A stretch of 20,057 nt of DNA. It comes from Pseudomonadota bacterium (GTDB lineage: Bacteria; Pseudomonadota; Alphaproteobacteria; JAAXGF01). Location: the NCBI GenBank assembly GCA_022563655.1, contig JADFMW010000018.1, positions 1 to 20,057 on the forward strand, given 5' to 3'. The notes below the pieces were generated by a model that saw only the letters and a list, made by a program, of their open reading frames with translations, ran no database searches and was not told the origin of the DNA. The position numbers and the translations under genes are program-made. Below are positions 1 through 10,432 of the stretch, one piece after another; positions within the stretch are counted from its first letter, which is position 1, and each line of letters starts with the position of its first letter.

Positions 1-5
1 GTCAT
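1..5 (-). CDS. possible first codons of a leftward gene, truncated
   Basis: On the minus strand an ATG at 5-3 follows the purine-rich stretch AGGAAAGGAAT, a plausible ribosome binding site. It lies about 80 nt downstream of the trxA stop in the same direction, so a second gene of a trxA operon may begin here and run off the left edge. Only one full codon is visible and the product cannot be inferred. Confidence 0.3.
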
Positions 6-86
6 ATTCCTTTCCTGTGTGCTTGGGTTTCGGGCTGGCGGCTGCGTTCACACGGCAAAAGCCACCAGGGGCACGGAAATTCAACG

Positions 87-413
87 TCAAGCGGCTACAC
101 GCCCGAGGGCCGCCTCGTAGCGCTCCTTGGGTTGCACGCCGACCAACGTCTCGACGACTTTGCCGTCCTTGAACAGCAGCACGGCCGGGATCGAGCTGAT
201 CCCGAAGTCGCTTGGTGCTTGCGGGTTCTCGTCAATGTTCAGCTTGCCGACTTTGACGGTGCCGTCGTACTGCTTGGCCAGCTCTTCGATTGTCGGACCC
301 ACCGCGCGGCACGGTCCGCACCAGGCAGCCCAGAAATCGACCAACACAGGTTGATCGCTCTCGAGCACTTCACTTTGGAAATTGGCGTCGGTGAATTGAA
401 TTGCGTTACTCAT
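87..413 (-). CDS. trxA: thioredoxin
   Basis: This 108-residue protein has the normal length and layout of a bacterial thioredoxin, a cytoplasmic dithiol-disulfide oxidoreductase. The active site WCGPC is at residues 31-35 after VDFWAA, and the conserved cis-proline is in SSIPAVLLFKDG at about residue 75. I chose the ATG at 413 because GGAGGAG lies just upstream at good spacing and the protein then begins exactly where thioredoxins do. The open frame extends 35 codons further upstream, but that extension would cover the promoter. The gene is divergent from a sigma-54 activator and has its own sigma-54-type promoter (467-482). That is unusual for a housekeeping thioredoxin and suggests a dedicated, inducible role, perhaps delivering electrons to a product of a gene off the left edge. 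GC is lower than in the genes to the right of about 1400. Confidence 0.93.
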   Translation of the reverse strand: MSNAIQFTDANFQSEVLESDQPVLVDFWAAWCGPCRAVGPTIEELAKQYDGTVKVGKLNIDENPQAPSDFGISSIPAVLLFKDGKVVETLVGVQPKERYEAALGRVAA

Positions 414-466
414 CGTTCTCCTCCTGCTCAGTTGTTTGGTTTTGCTTTCAATTGTCGTTGCCATAA

Positions 467-482
467 TGCAGACTTCGTGCCA
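467..482 (-). promoter_or_regulatory. sigma-54 (-24/-12) promoter of trxA
   Basis: Read on the minus strand the sequence is TGGCACGAAGTCTGCA. It matches the RpoN consensus TGGCACG-N4-TTGCA at every fixed position except the first T of the -12 element, which is C. The GG and GC dinucleotides have the required spacing. Transcription would start near 456, giving a leader of about 43 nt before the trxA ATG at 413. The divergent gene encodes a sigma-54 activator, the class of protein this promoter needs. No experiment is available. Confidence 0.75.
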
Positions 483-486
483 ATTC

Positions 487-595
487 ATTTCGAAATTTTC
501 AAAGTATTTCATATACATGACTTACATCGATTACCAAGGAACAGGACAGGAACGACATCTCGTAAGTCATCAATATTTCGTTGTGTTTTCACGAA

Positions 596-603
<8 letters not shown>
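487..603. promoter_or_regulatory. palindromic candidate activator-binding region between trxA and the sigma-54 activator
   Basis: Several perfect inverted repeats are packed upstream of the sigma-54 promoter. They are a 10-bp palindrome ATTTCGAAAT (487-496), ATGACTTAC at 517-525 with its complement at 562-570, AACGACAT at 551-558 with its complement at 596-603, and ATTTCGT at 575-581 with its complement at 591-597. The half-site ATTTCG occurs four times when both orientations are counted. The 575-603 cluster lies about 120-147 bp upstream of the predicted trxA start point, the usual distance for an enhancer bound by a sigma-54 activator. Assignment as an operator is inference. The last repeats overlap the start of the divergent gene if it begins at 596. 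Confidence 0.5.
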
Positions 604-2308
<1,705 letters not shown>

Positions 2309-2311
2309 GCC

Positions 2312-4579
2312 ATGGTAACCGAGACGTCGTCCACGCTGTCGCCGCTGTGGAGCCGGCTCGCCCGGTCGGTGGCCCGCGCCGGGATGTCGCGCAGGCTGGC
2401 CGTCGCCCTCACGGTCGCGGCGCTGGCCTCGGGCGCGGGGACCTACGGCGCGCTGACGGGATCGGGACCGTTCGGGCCCGACCCGGTGACGGTGCGCATC
2501 CTGCTGTTCGTCGATCTCGTCCTGGTTCTGTTGCTCAGCGTCGTCGTGGTGCTCCGTCTCGTGCGGCTGTGGCTCGAACGCCGCCGCGGCTTGGCCGGGG
2601 CGCGCCTGCACATCCGGCTGGTGACGCTGTTCAGCGTTGTCGCCGTCGCCCCGGCGCTCATGGTGACGCTGTTTTCGCTCCTGTACCTCAACTTCGGCAT
2701 CGAGTCGTGGTTCAGCGAGCGGATCCGCACCGCGATCGATGGATCGCTGGCGGTTGCCGAGGCATACCTCGACGAGCACCGCAAGGTCATCGGCGCCGAT
2801 GCCCTGGCGCTGGCCAATGACGTGAACCGCTCGCGCGCGGCGCTGATCGACAACTCCGCCCGGTTCAACAGGTTCCTGGCCACCCAGGCGGCGTTGCGCG
2901 GGCTTACCGAGATCATGGTGTTTCGCCGCGACGGCCGCGTCCTCGGGCGCACCGGGCTGACCTTCTCGCTGCTCTTCGAGCCGCTGCCGTGGGAATCGAT
3001 GGAAAAGGCGAATAGCGGTGAAGTGGTCATTATCACCACCGAGAACGACGATCGCGTGCGCGCGCTGGTCCGGCTCGGAGCCTACGTCAACACCTACCTC
3101 TTCGTCGGCCGCTTCATCGATCCCCGCGCCATCGGCTACATGGAGCGCACCCAGAGCGCCGTCTCCGAGTACGAGCGGCTGCAGGGCGAACGATTGGAAA
3201 TCCAGACCACCTTCACGCTGATCTTCGGCGTCGTTATGCTGCTGTTGCTGCTCGCCGCCGTCTGGGTGGGCCTCAACTTCGCCACCCAGATCGTGCGGCC
3301 GATCAGCAACCTGGTGGCCGCCGCTGAACGGGTGCGCTCCGGCGACCTTACGGTCCGCGTTGCCGAGGGCCCGGCCGACGATGAGATCGGTATCCTGAGC
3401 CGTGGCTTCAACCGCATGACCGACGAGGTCGAGAACCAACGCCGCGAGCTGATCGAGGCCAACCGTCAGCTTGACGCCCGGCGCCGGTTTACCGAATCGG
3501 TGCTCTCGGGCGTCTCGGCCGGGGTCATCGGCCTCGATTCCCAGGGGCGCATCGAACTCCCCAACCGCTCTGCCCTGGTGCTGTTGTCGAGCCGCGCCGA
3601 TGAGTGGATCGGCCGTAAGCTTGCCGACGCGGTGCCGGAGATGGGCGCTTTGATGGAGAAGGCGTTGCAGCGCCCAGAGCGCGGTGCCCAGGCGCAGATC
3701 ATGGTCGTGCGTGGCCGCCGCACGCGCACCTTGTTGGTGCGCATCGGCGCCGAGCGGCTGGGCGCCGAGCTCGAAGGCTTCGTCGTCACCTTCGACGACA
3801 TCACCGAGCTGCTCGCGGCCCAGCGCACCGCCGCCTGGGCCGACGTTGCCCGGCGCATCGCGCACGAGATCAAGAACCCGCTGACCCCGATCCAGCTCTC
3901 CGCCGAGCGGATCAAGCGCAAGTATGGCAAGGAGATCAAGAGCGATCCCGAGGTTTTCAACACCTGTACCGACACGATCGTCCGTCAGGTCGGCGACATC
4001 CGCCGCATGGTCGACGAATTCTCGGCCTTCGCCCGCATGCCGGCGCCGGCGTTCAACTCCGAGGAATTGGTCGGACTGGTGCGCCAAGCGATCGATCTCA
4101 TGGAGGTCGCGCACCCCGGAATCGAGTTTGTCGAGAACTTCCCGGACGCCCCCGTGATGCTGCGCTGCGACGGTCGCCAGATCGTCCAGATGCTGGCCAA
4201 CGTGCTGCGCAACGCGGTCGAATCGATCGAGGACCGCAAGCCGTCCGGCGACGGCGAGCTCGAGGTGGGCAAGGTGCGGATGAATATCGAGGCGACCGGC
4301 GAGCAGGTGATCATCGAGGTGCACGACAACGGCAGCGGCCTTCCCGTCGAGATGCGTGACCGGCTCGTCGAGCCCTATGTCACAACCCGCTCCAAGGGCA
4401 CCGGTCTCGGGCTGGCGATCGTCAAGAAGATCATGGAAGATCACTCGGGAGAACTGGTGCTCGAGGACGGTAGCGACGGTGGCGCATGCGTGCGGCTGGT
4501 TTTCGATGTCAGCGCCCACAAGCCGGCAACGAGCTCCACCGCGTCGCGGTCGAGGAAGGTAGTGTCACATGACGCATGA
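2312..4579 (+). CDS. ntrY: NtrY membrane sensor histidine kinase
   Basis: This 755-residue inner-membrane kinase has the usual NtrY length. Three hydrophobic segments (about residues 34-55, 69-95, 105-130) precede an extracytoplasmic region, and a fourth segment lies at about 300-322 (TLIFGVVMLLLLLAAVWVGL). Then come a HAMP domain (RPISNLVAAAERVRSGDLTV), a PAS domain (about 385-490), and the phosphoacceptor helix with RRIAHEIKNPLTP, whose histidine is residue 518. The ATPase domain has the N box (NVLRNAVESI), DNGSGLP and GTGLGLAIVKKIMEDH. It phosphorylates the response regulator NtrX, encoded next with an 11-nt overlap. In alphaproteobacteria NtrYX is linked to nitrogen use, redox or oxygen response and envelope functions. 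The start at 2312 lies 3 nt after the preceding stop, with GAGG in the end of that gene as a ribosome binding site, so translation is probably coupled. Confidence 0.96.
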   Translation: MVTETSSTLSPLWSRLARSVARAGMSRRLAVALTVAALASGAGTYGALTGSGPFGPDPVTVRILLFVDLVLVLLLSVVVVLRLVRLWLERRRGLAGARLHIRLVTLFSVVAVAPALMVTLFSLLYLNFGIESWFSERIRTAIDGSLAVAEAYLDEHRKVIGADALALANDVNRSRAALIDNSARFNRFLATQAALRGLTEIMVFRRDGRVLGRTGLTFSLLFEPLPWESMEKANSGEVVIITTENDDRVRALVRLGAYVNTYLFVGRFIDPRAIGYMERTQSAVSEYERLQGERLEIQTTFTLIFGVVMLLLLLAAVWVGLNFATQIVRPISNLVAAAERVRSGDLTVRVAEGPADDEIGILSRGFNRMTDEVENQRRELIEANRQLDARRRFTESVLSGVSAGVIGLDSQGRIELPNRSALVLLSSRADEWIGRKLADAVPEMGALMEKALQRPERGAQAQIMVVRGRRTRTLLVRIGAERLGAELEGFVVTFDDITELLAAQRTAAWADVARRIAHEIKNPLTPIQLSAERIKRKYGKEIKSDPEVFNTCTDTIVRQVGDIRRMVDEFSAFARMPAPAFNSEELVGLVRQAIDLMEVAHPGIEFVENFPDAPVMLRCDGRQIVQMLANVLRNAVESIEDRKPSGDGELEVGKVRMNIEATGEQVIIEVHDNGSGLPVEMRDRLVEPYVTTRSKGTGLGLAIVKKIMEDHSGELVLEDGSDGGACVRLVFDVSAHKPATSSTASRSRKVVSHDA

Positions 4580-6017
4580 TATTCTGGTCGTCGACGACGA
4601 GGCCGATATTCGCTTGCTGATCGCCGGCGTCCTCAAGGACGAGGGCTACCACACGCGCGAGGCCGGTAATAGCGACGAGACCCTGTCGGAAATCCAGTCA
4701 CGCTTGCCAGCTCTCTTGATTCTCGACATCTGGCTTCAGGGCAGCAAGCTCGACGGCCTCGAAATTCTCAATATCGTCAAGCGCGACCACCCGGCGCTTC
4801 CCGTGGTGGTGATCAGCGGTCACGGCACGATCGAGACGGCGGTGAGCGCAATCAAGAACGGCGCATACGACTTCATCGAGAAGCCGTTCCAGGCCGACAG
4901 GCTGCTGCTTGTCATCGAACGCGCGATCGAAGCGGCGCGGCTCAGGCGCGAGATCGAAGAGCTGCGCGTGCGCGCCGGCACCGACGCCGAACTGATCGGC
5001 AACTCGAAAGCGATCAATCAAGTGCGCGCGACGATCGATCTGGTGGCGCCTGCCAGCAGCCGGGTGCTGATTGTCGGTCCACCGGGTTCCGGAAAGGAGG
5101 TGGTGGCTCGCCAACTGCACTTGTCGTCGCGTCGATCCGAAGGTCCGTTCGTGGTGCTGAACGCCGCCACCATGGCGCCCGAGCACATGGAGAGCGAGCT
5201 GTTCGGCGTCGAGCCCGGCGGCTTGGGAATCGGCAGCCCCGGCAAGGTCGGCATCTTCGAGCAGGCGGACGGGGGCACGCTGTTACTCGACGAAGTCAGC
5301 GATATGCCCCTCGTGACCCAGGGAAAGATCCTTCGTTTCCTGCAAGAGCAGGCATTCACGCGGGTGGGCGGCGGACGGCGGGTCGAGGTCGATGTGCGTA
5401 TCCTCGCGGCGACGAACCGCAACTTGCGCGCCGAGATCTCCGCCGGGCGCTTCCGCGAGGGACTTTATTACCGCCTCAACGTCGTGCCGATCGACGTGCC
5501 TGCGCTGAGCGAGCGCCGCGACGACATCCCCGATCTCGCCCGTTACTTCATGGCGCGCGCCGCCGAATCCGCCGGGCTGCCTGAGCGCGAAATCGACGAT
5601 CATGCCCTCATGGCGCTCCAGAGCTGCGAGTGGCCGGGCAACGCGCGCCAGCTACGAAATCTCGTCGAATGGCTGCTCATCATGGCGCCACGCAGCCCCC
5701 GCGGCCCGATTCGCGCCGAGATGCTTCCCGCCGACCTGACGGCCACCGCGCCGCCGATGCTTCAGAGCAACGGTTCGGTCGAAATCATGGGGATGCCGCT
5801 GCGTGATGCGCGCGAGGTCTTCGAGCGGCATTATCTTGCGGCTCAGCTCGTGCGTTTCGGCGGCAACATCTCGCGCGCCGCCGCCTTCGTCCACATGGAG
5901 CGTTCGGCGTTGCACCGCAAGCTCAAGGCCCTGGGGATCATCGACGGCAAAGAGGGACGCAAGCGTGGCGGGAGAAAGACCAGAACCCGCCGTACACGAA
6001 AAACAGCCCGGCGATGA
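4569..6017 (+). CDS. ntrX: NtrX response regulator
   Basis: A 482-residue response regulator and partner of NtrY. The receiver (about 1-120) has the acidic pair D9/D10 and the phosphoacceptor aspartate D53 in LLILDIW, plus the conserved KPF lysine. The AAA+ domain has an unusual Walker A, GPPGSGKE (170-177), and Walker B LLLDEVSD. The stretch that would hold GAFTGA reads ELFGVEPGGLG, so the sigma-54 contact loop is missing. This is a known trait of alphaproteobacterial NtrX and implies it does not drive sigma-54 RNA polymerase but regulates in another way. A Fis-type helix-turn-helix (NISRAAAFVHMERSALHRKL) is followed by a lysine/arginine-rich tail of about 25 residues. The ATG at 4569 overlaps ntrY by 11 nt and has GAGGAAGG upstream. 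Its last bases overlap the trkA start (ATGA). Confidence 0.96.
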   Translation: MTHDILVVDDEADIRLLIAGVLKDEGYHTREAGNSDETLSEIQSRLPALLILDIWLQGSKLDGLEILNIVKRDHPALPVVVISGHGTIETAVSAIKNGAYDFIEKPFQADRLLLVIERAIEAARLRREIEELRVRAGTDAELIGNSKAINQVRATIDLVAPASSRVLIVGPPGSGKEVVARQLHLSSRRSEGPFVVLNAATMAPEHMESELFGVEPGGLGIGSPGKVGIFEQADGGTLLLDEVSDMPLVTQGKILRFLQEQAFTRVGGGRRVEVDVRILAATNRNLRAEISAGRFREGLYYRLNVVPIDVPALSERRDDIPDLARYFMARAAESAGLPEREIDDHALMALQSCEWPGNARQLRNLVEWLLIMAPRSPRGPIRAEMLPADLTATAPPMLQSNGSVEIMGMPLRDAREVFERHYLAAQLVRFGGNISRAAAFVHMERSALHRKLKALGIIDGKEGRKRGGRKTRTRRTRKTARR

Positions 6018-7390
6018 AGGTCGTCATCTGCGGCGCCGGGCAGGTCGGTTACAATATCGCCCGTCACCTCGCCAGCGAAAACAACGACGTCACCGTCATC
6101 GACCAGCGCCCCGAACTGGTTCGCAAGATCAGAGATTCGCTCGACGTCAAGGCGCTTGAGGGCTTCGCCTCCCACCCGGACATGCTCGAACAGGCCGGGG
6201 CTGCCGACTCCGACATGGTCATTGCCGTGACCTTCGCCGACGAGGTCAACATGGTGGCGTGCCAGGTGTGCCACTCGATATTCAAAGTCCCGACAAAGAT
6301 CGCTCGGGTGCGCCACCAGAGTTACCTGAAGCCCATGTGGCGGGACCTGTTCAGCCGCGACAACATGCCCATCGACGTGATTATTTCGCCCGAGATCGAG
6401 GTCGCGCGGGCGGTCATCCGCCGGCTTCAGGTTCCCGGCGCGATCGACATGATCCCATTCGCGGATGACAAGGTCCGGGTGGTGGGGGTGCGCTGCACGA
6501 GCGAGTGCCCCGTGATCAACACCCCGTTGCGTCAACTCACCGAGCTATTTCCCGACCTCAACATTTTCGTCGTCGGCATCATTCGCGACGACCACATGAT
6601 CGTTGCCAGCGGCGACGAACAAATGCTTCCCGGCGACGATGTCTACTTCGCCACCGACACCAACCACATGGAGCGCGCGCTGGCGGCGTTCGGCCACGAG
6701 GAAAAAGAGGCGCGCCGCATCATCACCGTGGGCGGCGGCAACATTGGACTGTTTATCGCCCTGGAGATCGAGCAGCACCACCCGGGCGTCAACCATAAGC
6801 TCATCGAGATCGACGAGGCCCGGGCCGAACAGGTCGCCAACCTGCTGTCGCGGGGCGTAGTCCTCCATGGCAGCGCGCTCGACCACGAAATCCTCTTGGA
6901 AGCGAACGTCGCCGACGCCGAGACCATCGTCGCCGTCTCCAACGACGACGAGGTGAACATCCTCTCTTCCCTGCTCGCCAAACGCTACGGCACCAAGCGC
7001 GCGGTGACGCTGATCAACAACACGTCTTACGGGCCGCTCATCGCCTCGCTCGGAATAGACGTCGTGGTCAGCCCGCGCGACGTCACCGTGTCGACGATCT
7101 TGCAGCACGTCCGCCGCGGCCGTATCCGCGCCGTACACAGCATTCGCGAGGGGCTCGCCGAGCTGATCGAAGCCGAGGCGCTCGAAACCTCGCCGCTGGT
7201 GGGCACGCCGCTGCGCGAGATCAAGCTGCCGCCGGGAATCATCGTCGGCGCCATCGTGCGCGGCGATTCCGTCATCATGCCGCGCGGCGACAGCGTCGTG
7301 CGCGCCAACGACCGGGTGATCATCCTCGCCGCCGGCGGCCTGGTGAAGAAAGTCGAGAAGTTGTTCTCGGTTCGCCTGGACTTCTTCTAG
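6014..7390 (+). CDS. trkA: TrkA, NAD-binding regulatory subunit of Trk potassium uptake
   Basis: A 458-residue cytoplasmic protein with two RCK halves, each a Rossmann NAD-binding fold followed by a TrkA-C domain. The first fold begins MKVVICGAGQVGYNIARHLA with the GxGxxG signature. The second begins near residue 235 with RRIITVGGGNIGLFIALEIE. The length matches TrkA of other proteobacteria. It gates the TrkH potassium channel subunit encoded immediately downstream. The ATG overlaps the ntrX stop as ATGA, which indicates translational coupling to the NtrYX operon. This ntrX-trkA order is conserved in many alphaproteobacteria. The biological reason is not established, though potassium and nitrogen status are linked through glutamate pools. 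Confidence 0.96.
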   Translation: MKVVICGAGQVGYNIARHLASENNDVTVIDQRPELVRKIRDSLDVKALEGFASHPDMLEQAGAADSDMVIAVTFADEVNMVACQVCHSIFKVPTKIARVRHQSYLKPMWRDLFSRDNMPIDVIISPEIEVARAVIRRLQVPGAIDMIPFADDKVRVVGVRCTSECPVINTPLRQLTELFPDLNIFVVGIIRDDHMIVASGDEQMLPGDDVYFATDTNHMERALAAFGHEEKEARRIITVGGGNIGLFIALEIEQHHPGVNHKLIEIDEARAEQVANLLSRGVVLHGSALDHEILLEANVADAETIVAVSNDDEVNILSSLLAKRYGTKRAVTLINNTSYGPLIASLGIDVVVSPRDVTVSTILQHVRRGRIRAVHSIREGLAELIEAEALETSPLVGTPLREIKLPPGIIVGAIVRGDSVIMPRGDSVVRANDRVIILAAGGLVKKVEKLFSVRLDFF

Positions 7391-7417
7391 GCGGCGGCGG
7401 AACGGGGGACCCCCTGC

Positions 7418-8875
7418 TTGTCGTACGCGGCGGTCATCGCGTTCCTCGGCCGGCTGCTCGCCGCGTTCGCGGCGAGCATGCTGGCGCCCGCCGCCGTGGG
7501 GCTGGGCTATGGGGAGACGACGGCGGCGAGCGTCTTCATCGCCACCGCATCGGTGACGCTGTTCATCGCCATCGGCATGATATTCGCCACCCAGGGGGCG
7601 GAACGGCGAGTTCAGCTCCGCGGCAATTTCCTGGTGGTGGTCGTTGCCTGGCCTTTACTCGCCCTGTTCGGCGCCGTTCCGTTCTTCTTTCTCGTCGCCG
7701 ACCCCGTCCTGACGCCGACCGATGCGTTCTTCGAGGCGCTTTCGGGCCTCACCACCACGGGCGCCACGGTGATCTCGGGGCTCGATACCCAGGGCCGCGG
7801 CGTGTTGTTCTGGCGCGCCTGGCTGCAGTGGCTGGGCGGGCTGGGAACGATCGTGCTCGCGGTGTCGGTGCTGCCGATGCTGGGAGTCGGCGGGATGCAG
7901 GTGTTCCGCAGCGCCATGCCGCACGGCGATCATGCCACGCTAGGCGCGCGCGCGCGGCGCTCGGCGCTGGCCTTGAGCTGGGTTTACGCCGGCCTCACGC
8001 TGGCTTGCGCGGGGGCGCTGTGGGCCGCGGGGATGCCCGGGTTCGACGCCTTCGGTCACGCGCTGAGCACCCTGTCGACGGGCGGGTTCAGCACCCGCGA
8101 TGCGGCGCTCGGCGCCTTCGACAGCGCCTCGATCGAAGCCGTGCTGATCGTGTTCATGCTGGCCGGAGCGATGAACTTCACCCTTTTCTGGGCGTTGTTG
8201 CACGGCCGGCCCAGGGTGCTTCGCGGCGACGCCGAGAGTCATGCGTTGCTCGCCGTGGCGGTGCTCGCGGCGCTGTGGGCGGCCTACGTGCTGGCGGGGC
8301 AAAGCGCGGTCGGCGGCGCCGACGCCCTGCGTCACGGGGCGTTCGCCGTGGTCTCGACGTTCACCACCACCGGCTTCGTCACCGGTATCGCCGAGCCTTG
8401 GCCAACGGCCTTGCCCATTCTCTTCCTCGCCCTGATGTTGATCGGTGGATCGAGCGGATCGACCGCCGGCGGGGTCAAGCTGATGCGCGTCTTTCTCGCC
8501 ATCAAGCAGGGCCGTCGCGAGCTGGCGCGGCTCTCTCATCCCCACGGGGTGGTGCGTATCCGCTACGGCGCGCAGACCGTGTCCGAGTCCGAGGTACAGG
8601 CGTTGTGGAGCTTTTTTGCGCTTTTTTTTGCCAGCTTTGCGGCGTTAGCCATCGTTCTCGCCGGGCTGGGGCTCGACGCTCGGGGTGCGGTGACGATGGC
8701 GCTGGCGACGCTGACCAATAGCGGCGCCGGGCTGTCGCTGGTCGCCGGGCCCGAGGCGAGTTACGCGGCATTGCCCGGCGTGACAAAATGGGTCGTCTGC
8801 CTGGGAATGCTGCTCGGGCGGGTGGAGTTTGTCGCCGTGCTGGCGTTGCTGATGCCCATGTTCTGGAGACGATGA
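7418..8875 (+). CDS. trkH: TrkH potassium uptake channel subunit
   Basis: A 485-residue integral membrane protein of the TrkH/KtrB superfamily. It carries four pore-loop repeats with the selectivity-filter pattern: ALSGLTTTGATV, ALSTLSTGGFST, VVSTFTTTGFVT and ALATLTNSGAGL. Between the third and fourth lies the glycine-rich loop IGGSSGSTAGGVKLMR, typical of TrkH and facing the TrkA gating ring. It forms the potassium-conducting pore in the inner membrane. I start it at the TTG at 7418, preceded by ACGGGGGAC at suitable distance. The resulting N-terminus (SYAAVIAFLGRLL) fits the family, and no ATG or GTG in frame gives a full first helix. It follows trkA by 27 nt and precedes the transaminase gene by 15 nt, so it is co-transcribed with both. 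Confidence 0.95.
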   Translation: MSYAAVIAFLGRLLAAFAASMLAPAAVGLGYGETTAASVFIATASVTLFIAIGMIFATQGAERRVQLRGNFLVVVVAWPLLALFGAVPFFFLVADPVLTPTDAFFEALSGLTTTGATVISGLDTQGRGVLFWRAWLQWLGGLGTIVLAVSVLPMLGVGGMQVFRSAMPHGDHATLGARARRSALALSWVYAGLTLACAGALWAAGMPGFDAFGHALSTLSTGGFSTRDAALGAFDSASIEAVLIVFMLAGAMNFTLFWALLHGRPRVLRGDAESHALLAVAVLAALWAAYVLAGQSAVGGADALRHGAFAVVSTFTTTGFVTGIAEPWPTALPILFLALMLIGGSSGSTAGGVKLMRVFLAIKQGRRELARLSHPHGVVRIRYGAQTVSESEVQALWSFFALFFASFAALAIVLAGLGLDARGAVTMALATLTNSGAGLSLVAGPEASYAALPGVTKWVVCLGMLLGRVEFVAVLALLMPMFWRR

Positions 8876-8890
8876 ACGAGTGAGGATGCG

Positions 8891-9757
8891 ATGTCGCGCA
8901 TAGCCTACGTCAACGGGCGCTACGTCCCGCACATGGAGGCTCGGGTCCACATCGAGGATCGGGGCTATCAGTTCGCCGACGGCGTCTACGAGGTGATCGC
9001 GGTGGTCGGCGGACGTTTGGTCGACGGCGAGCCGCACCTCGATCGCCTGGAGCGCTCGCTTACGGAGCTCGACATGGCGATGCCGATGGCGCGGCGGCCG
9101 CTTCGCGTCGTGCTGGCCGAAACCATGCGGCGCAACAGCGTCCATGACGGCATGATCTACCTTCAGATAACCCGCGGCGCCGCCCGTCGCGACCATGCTT
9201 TCCCGCGCGGCGTGCGGCCGGCGCTGGTGGTCACCGCGCGGCGCGCGACCATGCCGCCCGACCCGGACGCCATCCCGGGCGCGAAGGTGATCACGGCGCC
9301 GGATATTCGCTGGCGCCGTTGCGACATCAAGTCGGTCTCGCTGCTGCCCAACGTGCTCGCCAAGCAGCAGGCGATCGAGTCTGGCGCTTATGAGACGTGG
9401 ATGGTCGACGACGACGGCCATATCACCGAGGGCAGCTCCACCAACGCCTGGATCCTGGCCCGCGACGGCTGCGTCGTGACGCGGCCGCTGGACAACGCGA
9501 TCCTCGGCGGCATCACCCGCCAAACCCTGATCCGTCTCGCCCACGGGGCCGGCGTCGACGTCGTGGAGAGGGCGTTTAGCGTCGACGAGGCAAAGGCGGC
9601 GCGCGAAGCGTTCATGACCAGCACCACCAACCTGCTGAGGCCGGTCACGCAGATCGACGATGCCGTCATCGGCAACGGCGAACCCGGCGAGACCAGCCGG
9701 CGCCTGCTGGGTCTGTACTTGGCGTACGCCCGTGGTGAGACCGAGTCGTGCGACTGA
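8891..9757 (+). CDS. dat: class IV PLP aminotransferase, D-amino-acid transaminase type
   Basis: A 288-residue fold-type IV pyridoxal-phosphate enzyme. It starts with the family pattern AYVNGRYVPHMEARVHIEDRG and has FADGVYEVI. The PLP-binding lysine is in DIKSVSLLPNV (K147), close to K145 of Bacillus D-amino-acid transaminase. It also has ITEGSSTNAWIL and the cofactor phosphate-binding GGITRQTL. D-amino-acid transaminases exchange amino groups between D-amino acids and 2-oxo acids, supplying D-glutamate or D-alanine for peptidoglycan. Branched-chain transaminases and aminodeoxychorismate lyase share the fold, so the substrate is not certain, but the length and DIKSVSLLPNV favour the D-amino-acid group. 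GAGG precedes the ATG. The end overlaps the next gene by 10 nt. Confidence 0.88.
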   Translation: MSRIAYVNGRYVPHMEARVHIEDRGYQFADGVYEVIAVVGGRLVDGEPHLDRLERSLTELDMAMPMARRPLRVVLAETMRRNSVHDGMIYLQITRGAARRDHAFPRGVRPALVVTARRATMPPDPDAIPGAKVITAPDIRWRRCDIKSVSLLPNVLAKQQAIESGAYETWMVDDDGHITEGSSTNAWILARDGCVVTRPLDNAILGGITRQTLIRLAHGAGVDVVERAFSVDEAKAAREAFMTSTTNLLRPVTQIDDAVIGNGEPGETSRRLLGLYLAYARGETESCD

Positions 9758-10401
9758 GCCGCCCGCGCGCCGTGCTGTTCGACTGGGACAACACCCTCGT
9801 CGATTCTTTCGGCGCCATCCACCTCGCGCTCAATCACACGCTCGAGGCATTCGGGCTGGCGCCGTGGAGCTACGACAAGGCGTGCCGGTGCGTCGCCAAG
9901 TCGATGCGCGATTCGTTCCCGGAACTGTTCGGCGCCCGCTGGCGCGAGGCAAGCGATGTGTTCTATGCGAGTTACGCCGCCCGCCATCTCGAACACGTGC
10001 GGCCGCAGCCGGGGGCCGCCGCTCTGCTCGAGGCGTTGAACGCCGCCGGTGTCTACCTCGGGGTGGTCAGCAACAAGAACGGCGCCTACCTGCGCCGCGA
10101 GGTTGAACACCTCGGCTGGGGGCGCAGCTTCGGCCGGGTGGTCGGGGCCGCCGACGCCAAGGCGGACAAGCCCGCCCGGGCCGCGGTCGACCTCGCGCTC
10201 GAGGGCAGCGGCGTCGCCGCCGGTCCCGACGTTTGGCTGGTGGGCGACCACCCGATCGACGTCGAATGCGCCGTGGCGTCGGGCTGCCTGCCCATCGTCG
10301 TGCGCGGCGCCGTCGAGACCGGCGTTGAGGTGAACCTCGGGGGCTCCGGTTGGCGCTTCGCTAGCTGCACGGAGCTTGTGGAGCTTGTGCGGCGGTTTTG
10401 A
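9748..10401 (+). CDS. HAD-superfamily hydrolase, phosphoglycolate-phosphatase-like
   Basis: A 217-residue HAD phosphatase. Motif I is LFDWDNTLVDS with the nucleophile D12 and general acid D14. Motif II is VVSNKNG. The conserved lysine is in DAKADKPAR and motif III is LVGDHPIDVECAVASGC. The alpha-helical cap after motif I is of the C1 type seen in Gph-like phosphatases. The natural substrate cannot be read from the sequence, and phosphoglycolate or another small phosphorylated metabolite is possible. It begins with GTG at 9748, inside the end of the transaminase gene, with GGTGAGA just upstream. It is the last gene of the ntrYX-trkAH operon before a 139-nt gap. Confidence 0.85.
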   Translation: MRLSRPRAVLFDWDNTLVDSFGAIHLALNHTLEAFGLAPWSYDKACRCVAKSMRDSFPELFGARWREASDVFYASYAARHLEHVRPQPGAAALLEALNAAGVYLGVVSNKNGAYLRREVEHLGWGRSFGRVVGAADAKADKPARAAVDLALEGSGVAAGPDVWLVGDHPIDVECAVASGCLPIVVRGAVETGVEVNLGGSGWRFASCTELVELVRRF

Positions 10402-10432
10402 CGCATTATTTTGTAGATGGCAGGCCCATGGG

